Shown piece by piece: positions 17,945 to 25,741 of a stretch of 64,000 nt of DNA; positions within the stretch are counted from its first letter, which is position 1, and each line of letters begins with the position of its first letter. The notes below the pieces were generated by a model that ran no database searches, had not been told where the DNA came from, and saw only the letters and a program-made list of their open reading frames with translations. This DNA is from Escherichia hormaechei_A (GTDB lineage Bacteria; Pseudomonadota; Gammaproteobacteria; Enterobacterales; Enterobacteriaceae): positions 3,472,001 through 3,536,000 of the forward strand of contig CP170191.1 in the NCBI GenBank assembly GCA_042434945.1, written 5' to 3'. The translations under genes and the position numbers were made by a program.

Positions 17945-20203
17945 TTACTCTTCGCTATCACCGCTGCTGGCACGGCGAGGAGAGTCGATCTCAACACGAT
18001 CGATACGCTGCAAACCGCGCATCAACGTACCGCGGCGTCCACGTTCGCCAGTGACTTTCTGTAACTCTTCCGGGCGCAGTTTAATTTTGCGTTTCCCAAC
18101 ATGAATGGTCAGCGTGCTTTGCGGCGGCAGAACGTACAATTGCGCCAGACCATCTTCTCCACGCGCGGCTTCTGCCGATGGAATGTTGATAATCTTGTTG
18201 CCTTTGCCCTTCGACAGCTGCGGCAGATCACTTACCGGGAACATCAACATACGGCCTGCCTGAGTGATTGCCAGCAGCATATCGGAAGCATCTTCAATCA
18301 CCACCGGCGGCATAACATGGGCATTTTCCGGTAAGGTGATCAAAGCCTTACCTGCACGGTTACGCGCCACCAGATCGTTAAAGGTGCAGACGAAACCGTA
18401 ACCCGCATCGGAAGCCATCAGCAGTTTCTGATCGTCGCTTTCCATCAGCATATGGTCAACGGTCGCCCCAGGCGGCAACGTTAATTTGCCGGTGAGCGGC
18501 TCGCCCTGACCACGCGCCGACGGCAGCGTAATCGGGTCAATGGCATAGCTACGACCGGTGGAATCAACAAACACTACCGGTTGGTTGCTCTTACCTTTCA
18601 CCGCCGCTTTGAAGCTATCACCCGCTTTATAATTCAGGCCCGGCGCGTCGATATCATGGCCTTTAGCGCTGCGTACCCAGCCCATCTGCGACAGCACAAT
18701 GGTGACAGGTTCAGACGGCAGCATGTCGTGCTCGCTCATCGCTTTCGCTTCTTCGCGTTCCTGCAACGGCGAACGACGATCGTCACCGTAGGCTTGCGCG
18801 TCTGCCTGCAGTTCTTTCTTCAGCAGGTTATTCATTTTACGCTCGGAAGCCAAAATGCCCTGCAACTGGTCGCGCTCTTTTTCCAGTTCACTCTGCTCAC
18901 CGCGAATCTTCATCTCTTCCAGTTTGGCAAGATGACGCAGTTTCAGTTCGAGGATCGCTTCCGCCTGGGTTTCCGTAAGGCCAAACCGCGACATCAGCGC
19001 CGGTTTCGGTTCATCTTCATTACGAATGATCTCAATCACTTCGTCGATATTGAGAAACGCCACCAGCAAACCTTCGAGGATATGCAGGCGCTTGAGGACT
19101 TTCTCCAGACGATAGTTCAGTCGGCGGCGCACGGTATCGCGGCGGAACACCAGCCATTCGGAGAGGATTTCCAGCAGGTTTTTCACCGCCGGACGACCAT
19201 CCAGACCGATCATATTAAGGTTAATACGATAGCTCTTTTCCAGATCGGTGGTAGCGAAGAGGTGGTTCATCACCTGATCCATATCCACGCGGTTGGAACG
19301 CGGCACAATCACCAGGCGGGTCGGGTTCTCGTGGTCAGATTCATCGCGCAGATCGTCAACCATCGGCAGCTTTTTGTTGCGCATTTGCGCAGCAATTTGC
19401 TCCAGTACGCGCGCACCTGAAACCTGATGCGGCAATGCGCTGATAACCACCGCGCCATCTTCTTTCTTCCACACCGCGCGCATACGCACTGAACCACGTC
19501 CGTTCTCGTAGATTTTACGGATCTCGGCGCGCGAAGTGATAATTTCCGCTTCAGTCGGATAATCCGGCCCCTGCACGATATCCAGCAGCTGATCGAGCGT
19601 GGTTTTCGGCTGGTCGATTAATGCGATTGCCGCCTGAGCCACTTCACGCAGGTTATGCGGTGGAATATCGGTCGCCATGCCGACGGCAATACCGGTGGTG
19701 CCGTTAAGCAAAATGTTTGGCAGACGGGCAGGTAGCATTTTCGGCTCCTGCAAAGTGCCGTCGAAGTTTGGCACCCAGTCAGCCGTCCCCTGCCCCAGCT
19801 CGCTCAATAGCAGCTCGGAATATTTCGACAACCGGGATTCGGTGTAACGCATTGCCGCGAACGATTTCGGATCGTCCGGCGCGCCCCAGTTCCCCTGACC
19901 ATCAACCAGCGGATAACGGTAAGAGAACGGTTGCGCCATCAGGACCATCGCTTCATAACAGGCGATATCGCCGTGCGGATGGTATTTACCCAGTACGTCA
20001 CCGACGGTACGGGCCGATTTTTTAAATTTGGCGCTGGCATTCAGGCCCAGTTCAGACATCGCATACACAATGCGGCGCTGAACAGGTTTCAGACCATCAC
20101 CAATAAACGGCAACGCACGGTCCATGATCACGTACATGGAGTAGTTTAAGTAGGCGTTTTCCGTAAATTCATGTAGCGCAAGGCGCTCTGCCATATCGCT
20201 CAT
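17945..20203 (-). CDS. parC: Topoisomerase IV subunit A with Ser80Ile
   Basis: A 752-residue DNA-cleaving subunit of topoisomerase IV, which separates daughter chromosomes together with ParE. The winged-helix domain carries catalytic Tyr120 (AAMRYTES); a C-terminal beta-pinwheel follows. In the quinolone-resistance region the sequence reads HPHGDIACYEAM: residue 80 is Ile (ATC, complement of 19964-19966) in place of the wild-type Ser, while Glu84 is unchanged. Ser80Ile is a well-established fluoroquinolone-resistance change, usually following gyrA mutations, which lie outside this window. Elsewhere the protein matches E. coli ParC. Confidence 0.97.
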   Translation of the reverse strand: MSDMAERLALHEFTENAYLNYSMYVIMDRALPFIGDGLKPVQRRIVYAMSELGLNASAKFKKSARTVGDVLGKYHPHGDIACYEAMVLMAQPFSYRYPLVDGQGNWGAPDDPKSFAAMRYTESRLSKYSELLLSELGQGTADWVPNFDGTLQEPKMLPARLPNILLNGTTGIAVGMATDIPPHNLREVAQAAIALIDQPKTTLDQLLDIVQGPDYPTEAEIITSRAEIRKIYENGRGSVRMRAVWKKEDGAVVISALPHQVSGARVLEQIAAQMRNKKLPMVDDLRDESDHENPTRLVIVPRSNRVDMDQVMNHLFATTDLEKSYRINLNMIGLDGRPAVKNLLEILSEWLVFRRDTVRRRLNYRLEKVLKRLHILEGLLVAFLNIDEVIEIIRNEDEPKPALMSRFGLTETQAEAILELKLRHLAKLEEMKIRGEQSELEKERDQLQGILASERKMNNLLKKELQADAQAYGDDRRSPLQEREEAKAMSEHDMLPSEPVTIVLSQMGWVRSAKGHDIDAPGLNYKAGDSFKAAVKGKSNQPVVFVDSTGRSYAIDPITLPSARGQGEPLTGKLTLPPGATVDHMLMESDDQKLLMASDAGYGFVCTFNDLVARNRAGKALITLPENAHVMPPVVIEDASDMLLAITQAGRMLMFPVSDLPQLSKGKGNKIINIPSAEAARGEDGLAQLYVLPPQSTLTIHVGKRKIKLRPEELQKVTGERGRRGTLMRGLQRIDRVEIDSPRRASSGDSEE

Positions 20204-20292
20204 TAATTCTGATTCCTCAACTCAGAAACCGATGGGTTTCAGGCAATATTGCCGCAGATACTACCTCATCTGGCGAGTTGAGTCACAAAGAA

Positions 20293-20316
20293 AAAGGGCC
20301 GCATAAGCGGCCCTTT
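20293..20316 (-). terminator. Terminator of ygiW
   Basis: AAAGGGCCGCATAAGCGGCCCTTT is a perfect hairpin; read on the minus strand it follows the ygiW stop and runs into a U-rich tract (complement of AAAGAAAAA). Confidence 0.8.
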
Positions 20317-20321
20317 CCGGG

Positions 20322-20723
20322 TTATTTGTTCAGCTTGATAACCTGCTTCACGTCGATTTCAAACTCGTTCCAGTCTTTATCGATTTTACCCTGGAGTTCG
20401 ACTTTATCCTGGGGCGTCACCGTCACGCCGTTCCAGCGCTTGTGGTCGATCTCCACCACCACCGTGCCGCTCTCATCGCGGAAGGTGTAACGGTCATCGG
20501 ACAGGCGCTCGGTAATGTTCCCGCGCAGCTTCACCCAGGCATCGTCCTTCAGGTCTTTCACTTTAGCCGCGGTGGTGAGGTTGGCGTTGTTATCGACAAA
20601 GCCACCCTGCTGGGTTTGCGTCTGGTTCTGTGTCGCAGATGGGCCAGAGAAGCCACCCTGTGCAGCAAAGACTGGGGCCGTGGTCATCATCATGATGGCA
20701 GCAATTGCAGCGAATTTTTTCAT
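20322..20723 (-). CDS. ygiW: YgiW, BOF (OB-fold) periplasmic stress protein
   Basis: A 133-residue secreted protein with a signal peptide (MKKFAAIAAIMMMTTAPVFA, cleavage after about residue 20) and an OB-fold domain (WVKLRGNITERL ... DIDHKRWNG-like EIDHKRWNG). In E. coli and Salmonella its gene is transcribed with qseB under QseB/PmrA control; here it is divergent from qseB. It is clearly related to E. coli YgiW but much diverged (a glutamine-rich insert after SATQ), so host-type sequence has resumed. GGGAGAGAT precedes the start. Confidence 0.9.
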   Translation of the reverse strand: MKKFAAIAAIMMMTTAPVFAAQGGFSGPSATQNQTQTQQGGFVDNNANLTTAAKVKDLKDDAWVKLRGNITERLSDDRYTFRDESGTVVVEIDHKRWNGVTVTPQDKVELQGKIDKDWNEFEIDVKQVIKLNK

Positions 20724-20773
20724 CTTTATCTCTCCCTTTAATGTCGTTTCACAATCCATTAAACAGGGTAAAC

Positions 20774-20789
20774 CTTAACAACTTCTTAA
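20774..20789. promoter_or_regulatory. Direct repeat resembling a PmrA/QseB box
   Basis: CTTAA-N6-CTTAA with an 11-bp period lies between ygiW and qseB. This spacing and core are those of PmrA-type operators, and PmrA and QseB are known to act on this promoter in related species. Autoregulation of qseBC is the likely role. Confidence 0.45.
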
Positions 20790-20862
20790 GGGGAAAATTT
20801 ATTTATTTTTACTGTACAGCAGGCGCTTGCAGAAGGTTTACTGGCGGCATCAAGGAGGAAAT

Positions 20863-21522
20863 ATGCGCATTTTACTGGTAGAAGACGACAAGCTCATCGG
20901 CGACGGCATCAAAGCGGGCTTAAGCAAAATGGGCTTTAACGTGGACTGGTTTACCGACGGTAAAACCGGGCAGGCGGCCCTGTACACCGCGCCGTATGAT
21001 GCCGTGGTGCTGGACCTGACGCTGCCAGAAATCGACGGGCTTGAGATCCTGCGCGCCTGGCGCGAAAGCGGTAAGAGCGAACCGGTGCTGATCCTGACCG
21101 CGCGGGATGCGCTGAATCAGCGCGTCGAAGGGTTACGCCTGGGGGCGGATGATTACCTGTGTAAGCCGTTCGCGCTGATTGAAGTGGCGGCCCGCCTTGA
21201 AGCGCTGGTGCGCCGCAGTCACGGGCAGGCGCGCAGCGAGCTGCGTCACGGCAAGGTCACGCTCGATCCGGCAAGCCTTGTCGCCACGCTGGAGGGCGAA
21301 ACGCTGGTGCTCAAACCCAAAGAGTTCGCCCTGCTGGAGCTGCTGATGCGCAACGCGGGCCGCGTGCTGCCGCGCAAGACCATCGAGGAGAAACTCTACA
21401 ACTGGGATGATGACGTCTCCAGCAACGCCGTCGAAGTCCACGTTCATCATTTACGCCGCAAGCTCGGCAGCGAATTTATCCGCACCGTGCACGGCATCGG
21501 TTATACCCTGGGTGACTCATGA
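20863..21522 (+). CDS. qseB: QseB response regulator
   Basis: A 219-residue OmpR-family regulator: receiver domain with phospho-acceptor Asp51 (VVLDLTLP) and Lys-containing CKPF, then a C-terminal winged helix (VEVHVHHLRRKLG). Strong AAGGAGGAAAT site upstream. Controls flagella, biofilm and stress genes in E. coli. It overlaps qseC by 4 bases (ATGA). Host-type rather than E. coli-type sequence, as is the whole ygiW-qseBC block between tracts B and C. Confidence 0.95.
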   Translation: MRILLVEDDKLIGDGIKAGLSKMGFNVDWFTDGKTGQAALYTAPYDAVVLDLTLPEIDGLEILRAWRESGKSEPVLILTARDALNQRVEGLRLGADDYLCKPFALIEVAARLEALVRRSHGQARSELRHGKVTLDPASLVATLEGETLVLKPKEFALLELLMRNAGRVLPRKTIEEKLYNWDDDVSSNAVEVHVHHLRRKLGSEFIRTVHGIGYTLGDS

Positions 21523-22883
21523 AACTGACCCTACGCCTGAGCCTGAAGCTGCGCCTGACGCTCCTCTTTTTGTTGCTGTCCCTGGCGGCCTGGTTTGCCG
21601 CAAGCGTGGTGGCCTGGCACCAGACGACCGACAAGCTCGATAAGCTGTTCGATACCCAGCAGATGCTGTTTGCCAAACGGCTGCTGACGATGGACGTGGA
21701 CGAACTCCGCGCCCCGGAACGCATGCGCGAGGTACCGAAAAAAGCCAAACACGGCCATCTGGACGACGATGCGCTGGCCTTCGCAATCTTCACCGCCGAC
21801 GGTAGCATGGTGCTTAACGACGGTGAAAACGGGCGCGACATACCTTACCTCTACCGCCGGGACGGGTTTGATGACGGTCGGTTGCAGGATGACAACGACG
21901 AATGGCGTTTCCTGTGGCTGACTTCTCCGGACGGGAAATACCGCGTGGTGGTTGGCCAGGAGTGGGAGTACCGACAGGATATGGCGCTGGACGTGGTCAG
22001 CTCGCAGCTGACGCCGTGGCTGGTGGCGCTGCCCGTCATGCTTTTGTTGCTGATTGTTCTGCTGAGCCGGGAACTGAAACCGCTGAAAAATCTGACGCGG
22101 ACCCTGCGCTCGCGCTCGCCGGATGCGACCGATACGCTGCCCACCCACGGCGTGCCGACGGAGGTTCGCCCGCTGCTTGATGCGCTTAACCATCTTTTCG
22201 CCCGTACGCAGGAGATGATGGCCCGCGAGCGCCGCTTCACCTCGGATGCCGCCCATGAGTTGCGCAGTCCGCTGGCCGCGCTGAAGGTGCAAACCGACGT
22301 GGCGCAGCTTTCCCTGGACGATCCCGGGGCGCAGTCTAAAGCGCTGGGGCAGCTGCATGCGGGCATCGACCGCGCCTCCCGGCTGGTGGACCAGCTTCTC
22401 ACCCTGTCGCGCCTGGATTCACTGGATAATCTTGATGACGTCGAACCCGTGATGATGGCCGATTTGCTGCAATCCGCGGTGCTGGATATCTGGCATCCGG
22501 CGCAGCAGGCGGGCATTGATATTCGGCTCAACGTCAACGCGCCCGAGGTGATGCGTCACGGACAGCCGCTACTGCTGAGCCTTCTGGCGCGTAACCTGCT
22601 GGACAACGCCGTTCGTTACAGCCCGCGCGGCAGCGTGGTGGACGTGACGCTGCATACCCAAAGCTTTACCGTGCGCGACAACGGCCCGGGCATTTCTTCC
22701 GATGCGCTGGCGCGTCTCGGCGAGCGCTTTTATCGTCCACCGGGCCAGGACGCCACCGGCAGCGGTCTGGGGTTGTCTATCGTCAAGCGTATCGCGACGT
22801 TACATGGGATGAGCGTCTCGCTGGGCAATGCGCCGGAAGGGGGCTTTGAGGTGACCGTCAGCTGGCAGCCATTATTGCGCTGA
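21519..22883 (+). CDS. qseC: QseC sensor histidine kinase
   Basis: A 454-residue inner-membrane kinase with TM1 (about residues 12-35), a periplasmic sensor (about 36-165), TM2 (about 167-187), a HAMP-like region, phospho-acceptor His246 (DAAHELRSPL) and the ATP-binding N, G1 and G2 boxes (NLLDNAVRYS, DNGPGI, GSGLGLSI). E. coli QseC responds to autoinducer-3 and adrenergic hormones. About 5 residues longer than E. coli QseC and diverged. Downstream E. coli ygiZ is absent. Confidence 0.95.
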   Translation: MKLTLRLSLKLRLTLLFLLLSLAAWFAASVVAWHQTTDKLDKLFDTQQMLFAKRLLTMDVDELRAPERMREVPKKAKHGHLDDDALAFAIFTADGSMVLNDGENGRDIPYLYRRDGFDDGRLQDDNDEWRFLWLTSPDGKYRVVVGQEWEYRQDMALDVVSSQLTPWLVALPVMLLLLIVLLSRELKPLKNLTRTLRSRSPDATDTLPTHGVPTEVRPLLDALNHLFARTQEMMARERRFTSDAAHELRSPLAALKVQTDVAQLSLDDPGAQSKALGQLHAGIDRASRLVDQLLTLSRLDSLDNLDDVEPVMMADLLQSAVLDIWHPAQQAGIDIRLNVNAPEVMRHGQPLLLSLLARNLLDNAVRYSPRGSVVDVTLHTQSFTVRDNGPGISSDALARLGERFYRPPGQDATGSGLGLSIVKRIATLHGMSVSLGNAPEGGFEVTVSWQPLLR

Positions 22884-22959
22884 GCGCAAAAGACTTTGCA
22901 CATTTTGCTTATTTTTCCGCTCCGTCCTCGCGCGTAGAATACCCGGCATACTCTCAGCA

Positions 22960-23720
22960 TCGAGGACAAAAAATGAGCAACATCCTGATTATCAACGGCG
23001 CGAAAAAATTCGCCCACTCCAATGGTCAACTGAACGACACCCTGACCGAAGTCGCGGATGGCACACTGCGCGACCTTGGGCATGATGTCCGCATCGTTCG
23101 CGCCGACAGCGACTACGATGTCAAAGCGGAAGTACAAAACTTTCTCTGGGCTGATGTGGTGATCTGGCAGATGCCAGGCTGGTGGATGGGCGCGCCGTGG
23201 ACAGTGAAAAAATACATTGATGATGTATTCACCGAAGGTCACGGGACGCTGTATGCCAGCGATGGTCGTACCCGCAAAGATCCGTCGAAAAAATACGGTT
23301 CCGGCGGCCTGGTACAGGGCAAAAAATATATGCTTTCTCTGACCTGGAACGCACCAATGGAAGCCTTCACCGAAAAAGATCAGTTCTTCCACGGCGTTGG
23401 CGTTGACGGTGTGTATCTGCCGTTCCATAAAGCAAACCAATTCCTCGGTATGGAACCGCTGCCGACATTTATCGCTAATGACGTGATAAAAATGCCTGAT
23501 GTTCCCCGCTATACTGAAGAATATCGCAAGCATCTTGTGGAAATTTTTGGTTAACTAGAGCTCAGGCTTTAGAAGGAGTTAACCATGCTTACCGTAATCG
23601 CAGAAATCCGTACTCGTCCTGGTCAACATCACCGTCAGGCGGTATTGGATCAGTTTGCTAAAATCGTTCCAACCGTACTGAAAGAAGAAGGTTGCCACGG
23701 CTATGCGCCAATGGTGGACG
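22960..23720. other. E. coli-type tract C (short, approximate limits)
   Basis: MdaB is identical to the E. coli protein as recalled and YgiN is identical for its first ~46 residues, whereas QseC upstream and the rest of YgiN are host-type. A conversion-sized tract of roughly 0.75 kb. Confidence 0.65.
22973..23554 (+). CDS. mdaB: MdaB, NADPH:quinone oxidoreductase
   Basis: A 193-residue flavodoxin-like FAD enzyme that reduces quinones by two electrons, protecting against oxidative cycling. The family segments GAKKFAHSNGQLN and WQMPGWWMGAPW are present. GAGGACAAAAA upstream. It is indistinguishable from E. coli MdaB although both flanks are host-type. It pairs with ygiN 30 bp downstream in a quinone redox cycle. 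Confidence 0.96.
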   Translation: MSNILIINGAKKFAHSNGQLNDTLTEVADGTLRDLGHDVRIVRADSDYDVKAEVQNFLWADVVIWQMPGWWMGAPWTVKKYIDDVFTEGHGTLYASDGRTRKDPSKKYGSGGLVQGKKYMLSLTWNAPMEAFTEKDQFFHGVGVDGVYLPFHKANQFLGMEPLPTFIANDVIKMPDVPRYTEEYRKHLVEIFG

Positions 23721-23899
23721 CCGCCACCAGCGCAAGCTTTCAGGCGACCGCGCCAGACTCAATCATCATGGTTGAGCAGTGGGAAACCGTCGCGCACCTT
23801 GAAGCGCATTTGCAGACCGCGCATATGAAAGCGTGGAGCGACGCGGTGAAAGGGGACGTTCTGGAAACCCACATCCGTATTCTGGAGCAAGGGGTTTAA
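23585..23899 (+). CDS. ygiN: YgiN quinol monooxygenase, probable chimera
   Basis: A 104-residue ABM-domain protein that oxidises quinols, the counterpart of MdaB. Residues 1-46 (to MVDAA) equal E. coli YgiN; after that substitutions are frequent (TSASFQATAP, EQWETVAHL, EQGV end), placing a recombination junction near 23,720. AGAAGGAG precedes the ATG. Length equals the E. coli protein, so the chimera should fold. Confidence 0.94.
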   Translation: MLTVIAEIRTRPGQHHRQAVLDQFAKIVPTVLKEEGCHGYAPMVDAATSASFQATAPDSIIMVEQWETVAHLEAHLQTAHMKAWSDAVKGDVLETHIRILEQGV

Positions 23900-23913
23900 G
23901 TTCCGTGAAATTT

Positions 23914-23992
23914 GCCGGGTGGCACTGCGTTTACCCGGCCTACAAAACCTGACTCGTAGGCCCGGTAAGCGCTAGCGCCACCGGGCTTTTTG
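23914..23992. repeat. Pair of inverted REP-like palindromes
   Basis: GCCGGGTGGCACTGCGTTTACCCGGC (23914-23939) and GGCCCGGTAAGCGCTAGCGCCACCGGGC (about 23958-23986) are in opposite orientation, the arrangement of a BIME. The second is followed by TTTTT and may terminate mdaB-ygiN. The CCGGG core is host-type. Confidence 0.65.
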
Positions 23993-24052
23993 TATCATCT
24001 TAATACTCAACTGCTATGCTTATTCTGACTTCATTGTTAACAGGAGGATGGA

Positions 24053-24493
24053 ATGGGACTTTTTAACTTCGTAAAAGAAGCAGGCGAAAAGCTGTGGGAT
24101 AACCTGACCGATCATAAAGGTCAGGGCGACAAAATCACCGAGCACCTCAAGAAACTCAACATTCCCGGTTCCGATAAGGTTCAGGTTAACGTCACTGACG
24201 GCAAGGCCAGCGTGACGGGCGACGGGCTGACGCAGGAGCAGAAAGAAAAAATCCAGGTCGCCGTCGGCAACATCGCGGGCGTCAGCGAAGTGGAGAACAA
24301 TATCACCGCAACAGATGCCAAAGATGAAGCCACCTACTATACGGTGAAATCCGGCGATACCCTGAGCGCAATCTCTAAAACCGTGTACGGCGATGCCAAC
24401 CAGTACAATAAGATTTTTGAGGCTAACCGCCCAATGCTCTCCAGCCCGGATAAGATCTATCCCGGTCAGACGCTGCGTATTCCGAAAGCGTGA
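24053..24493 (+). CDS. Kbp/YgaU-like BON-LysM protein
   Basis: A 146-residue cytoplasmic protein with an N-terminal BON domain (about residues 25-85: DKVQVNVTDGKASVTGDGL) and a C-terminal LysM domain (about 93-144: YTVKSGDTLSAISKTVYGD). Architecture and sequence are those of E. coli Kbp (YgaU), a potassium-binding protein of 149 aa. E. coli has no such gene here, so this is probably a second copy specific to the host lineage. There is no signal peptide, consistent with cytosolic location. AGGAGG upstream. Confidence 0.85.
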   Translation: MGLFNFVKEAGEKLWDNLTDHKGQGDKITEHLKKLNIPGSDKVQVNVTDGKASVTGDGLTQEQKEKIQVAVGNIAGVSEVENNITATDAKDEATYYTVKSGDTLSAISKTVYGDANQYNKIFEANRPMLSSPDKIYPGQTLRIPKA

Positions 24494-24500
24494 TCGATAA

Positions 24501-24526
24501 GTCGGGGGTTACCCCCCGACTGTTTT
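24501..24526 (+). terminator. Terminator of the BON-LysM gene
   Basis: GTCGGGGGTTACCCCCCGAC followed by TGTTTTT, a textbook intrinsic terminator 8 bp after the stop; it also lies at the end of the convergent GH88 gene. Confidence 0.85.
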
Positions 24527-25713
24527 TACCAGTACAGTTTCCAGCTCTGCGTAAAACGCACCAGTGCCTCAACGTAGAAGTAATCGCCCCAGCTCGCGCA
24601 CTCATCCACGCCTTTATTGCTCGCCAGGTGATACACCGAGTGCTTAAGCAGCCCGTTGCCCTTCTCTTCTTTGCCCATCAGATAGTGCTTTGTCAGCGAG
24701 GACATAATCCCTTTCGCCCATTCGAGGTAACGTTCGCGATCCGGATCTGTGACCGGCAGATGTTTCACCAGCTCCAGCAGTCCACACACCGCAATTGCCG
24801 CCGAGGAAGAATCACGCAGTGCGTCGGTGCCCACCAGCGCCAGATCCCAGTGGCAGACGTAGTCTTCCGGCAGGCGATTGAGGAAGTAGTTCGCCAGCCG
24901 TTTTGACAGGGCGATCATCGTTTCGTCGCCGGTATAGATATAGCTCAGCAGGAAACCGTAAATGCCCCAAGCCTGCCCGCGCGACCAGCAGGAGTCGTCG
25001 GCGTAGCCCTGCTGGGTGTTGCCGTAGCGCGGTGCGCCGGTTGCCACATCCATATAGTAGGTGTGGAAGGTGGAGGCATCGTCACGAATGAGGTATGTCG
25101 CGGCCTGCATGACGTGCGCTTTTGCGGCGTCGGCAAAGCGCGGATCGCCCGTCTGCTCCGTTGCCCAGTAGAGCAGCGGCAGGTTCATGTTGCAGTCGAT
25201 GATCATCCGCCCGGCCTGCTCCGGATCGGAGAGATCGCCCCACGCCTGGATGATTTTCGCCTTCTCGTGGAAGCGTTCCAGCAGGGCTTCCGCCGCCAGC
25301 AGCGAGAAGCCGCGCGCCTCGCGGCTTCCGGTCAGCCGCCACGCGGCTACGCAGGAGAGCGTGTAGAGGAAGCCTAAATCGTGGGTGTTGGTGTCGTTGC
25401 GCCCGGCGATGCGCAGGCCAAACGAGCGCACGTGTTTTTCCGCCATCGCGCGGAATTTTTCCTCGCCGCTCATCTCCCATGCCAGCCACAGCTGCCCGGT
25501 CCAGAAGCTGGTGGTCCACTCCACGTTGTCAGTCAGCGGATAAAAACCGTTCTGGCAGGTTTCCGCCGGGAATTTGTCGCCGAACTCCGTTAAATGACGG
25601 CTAATCAGGTCGAGAACGTGGCTGCGCGCCGAATTCAGTTCATCGCTGAATGCGCGGGAGTCAACGGGCGCAACGATAACAGGCAGACGTTCTTCTTTGA
25701 TACGACTTAACAT
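24526..25713 (-). CDS. GH88 unsaturated glucuronyl hydrolase
   Basis: A 395-residue alpha/alpha-barrel hydrolase of family GH88, which removes the delta-4,5-unsaturated uronic acid that polysaccharide lyases leave on oligosaccharide ends. The two aspartates used by the family are visible in NTHDLGFLY and IIDCNMNLPLLYWA, and the signature DDSCWSRGQAWGIYGF follows. No signal peptide, so it acts on imported disaccharides in the cytosol. It follows the LacY-like transporter by 28 bp. The exact glycan (glycosaminoglycan, gellan or pectin-type) cannot be told from sequence. Confidence 0.88.
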   Translation of the reverse strand: MLSRIKEERLPVIVAPVDSRAFSDELNSARSHVLDLISRHLTEFGDKFPAETCQNGFYPLTDNVEWTTSFWTGQLWLAWEMSGEEKFRAMAEKHVRSFGLRIAGRNDTNTHDLGFLYTLSCVAAWRLTGSREARGFSLLAAEALLERFHEKAKIIQAWGDLSDPEQAGRMIIDCNMNLPLLYWATEQTGDPRFADAAKAHVMQAATYLIRDDASTFHTYYMDVATGAPRYGNTQQGYADDSCWSRGQAWGIYGFLLSYIYTGDETMIALSKRLANYFLNRLPEDYVCHWDLALVGTDALRDSSSAAIAVCGLLELVKHLPVTDPDRERYLEWAKGIMSSLTKHYLMGKEEKGNGLLKHSVYHLASNKGVDECASWGDYFYVEALVRFTQSWKLYW

Positions 25714-25741
25714 ATTTCGGTTCCTTCTTTGACGGCGTAAT

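Larger units (their letters stand above)
13280..20210. other. E. coli-type tract B (approximate limits)
   Basis: Covers most of ygiQ, ftsP, plsC and parC, all matching E. coli proteins. It contains an E. coli-style REP (17874). The left edge is inside the 3' end of ygiQ and the right edge just upstream of parC. E. coli ygiS, mqsRA and ygiV, which follow parC there, are absent. It carries ParC Ile80. Confidence 0.75.

Noticed and set aside
19952..19954. Possible second ParC change at residue 84
   Set aside because: The codon still encodes Glu (ACYEAM).
21531..22358. 275-codon open frame on the minus strand
   Set aside because: Antisense to qseC in GC-rich DNA, glutamine/arginine-rich and without domain features.
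22730..23533. 267-codon open frame on the minus strand
   Set aside because: Antisense to the end of qseC and all of mdaB; crosses the gap between them with no ribosome-binding site.
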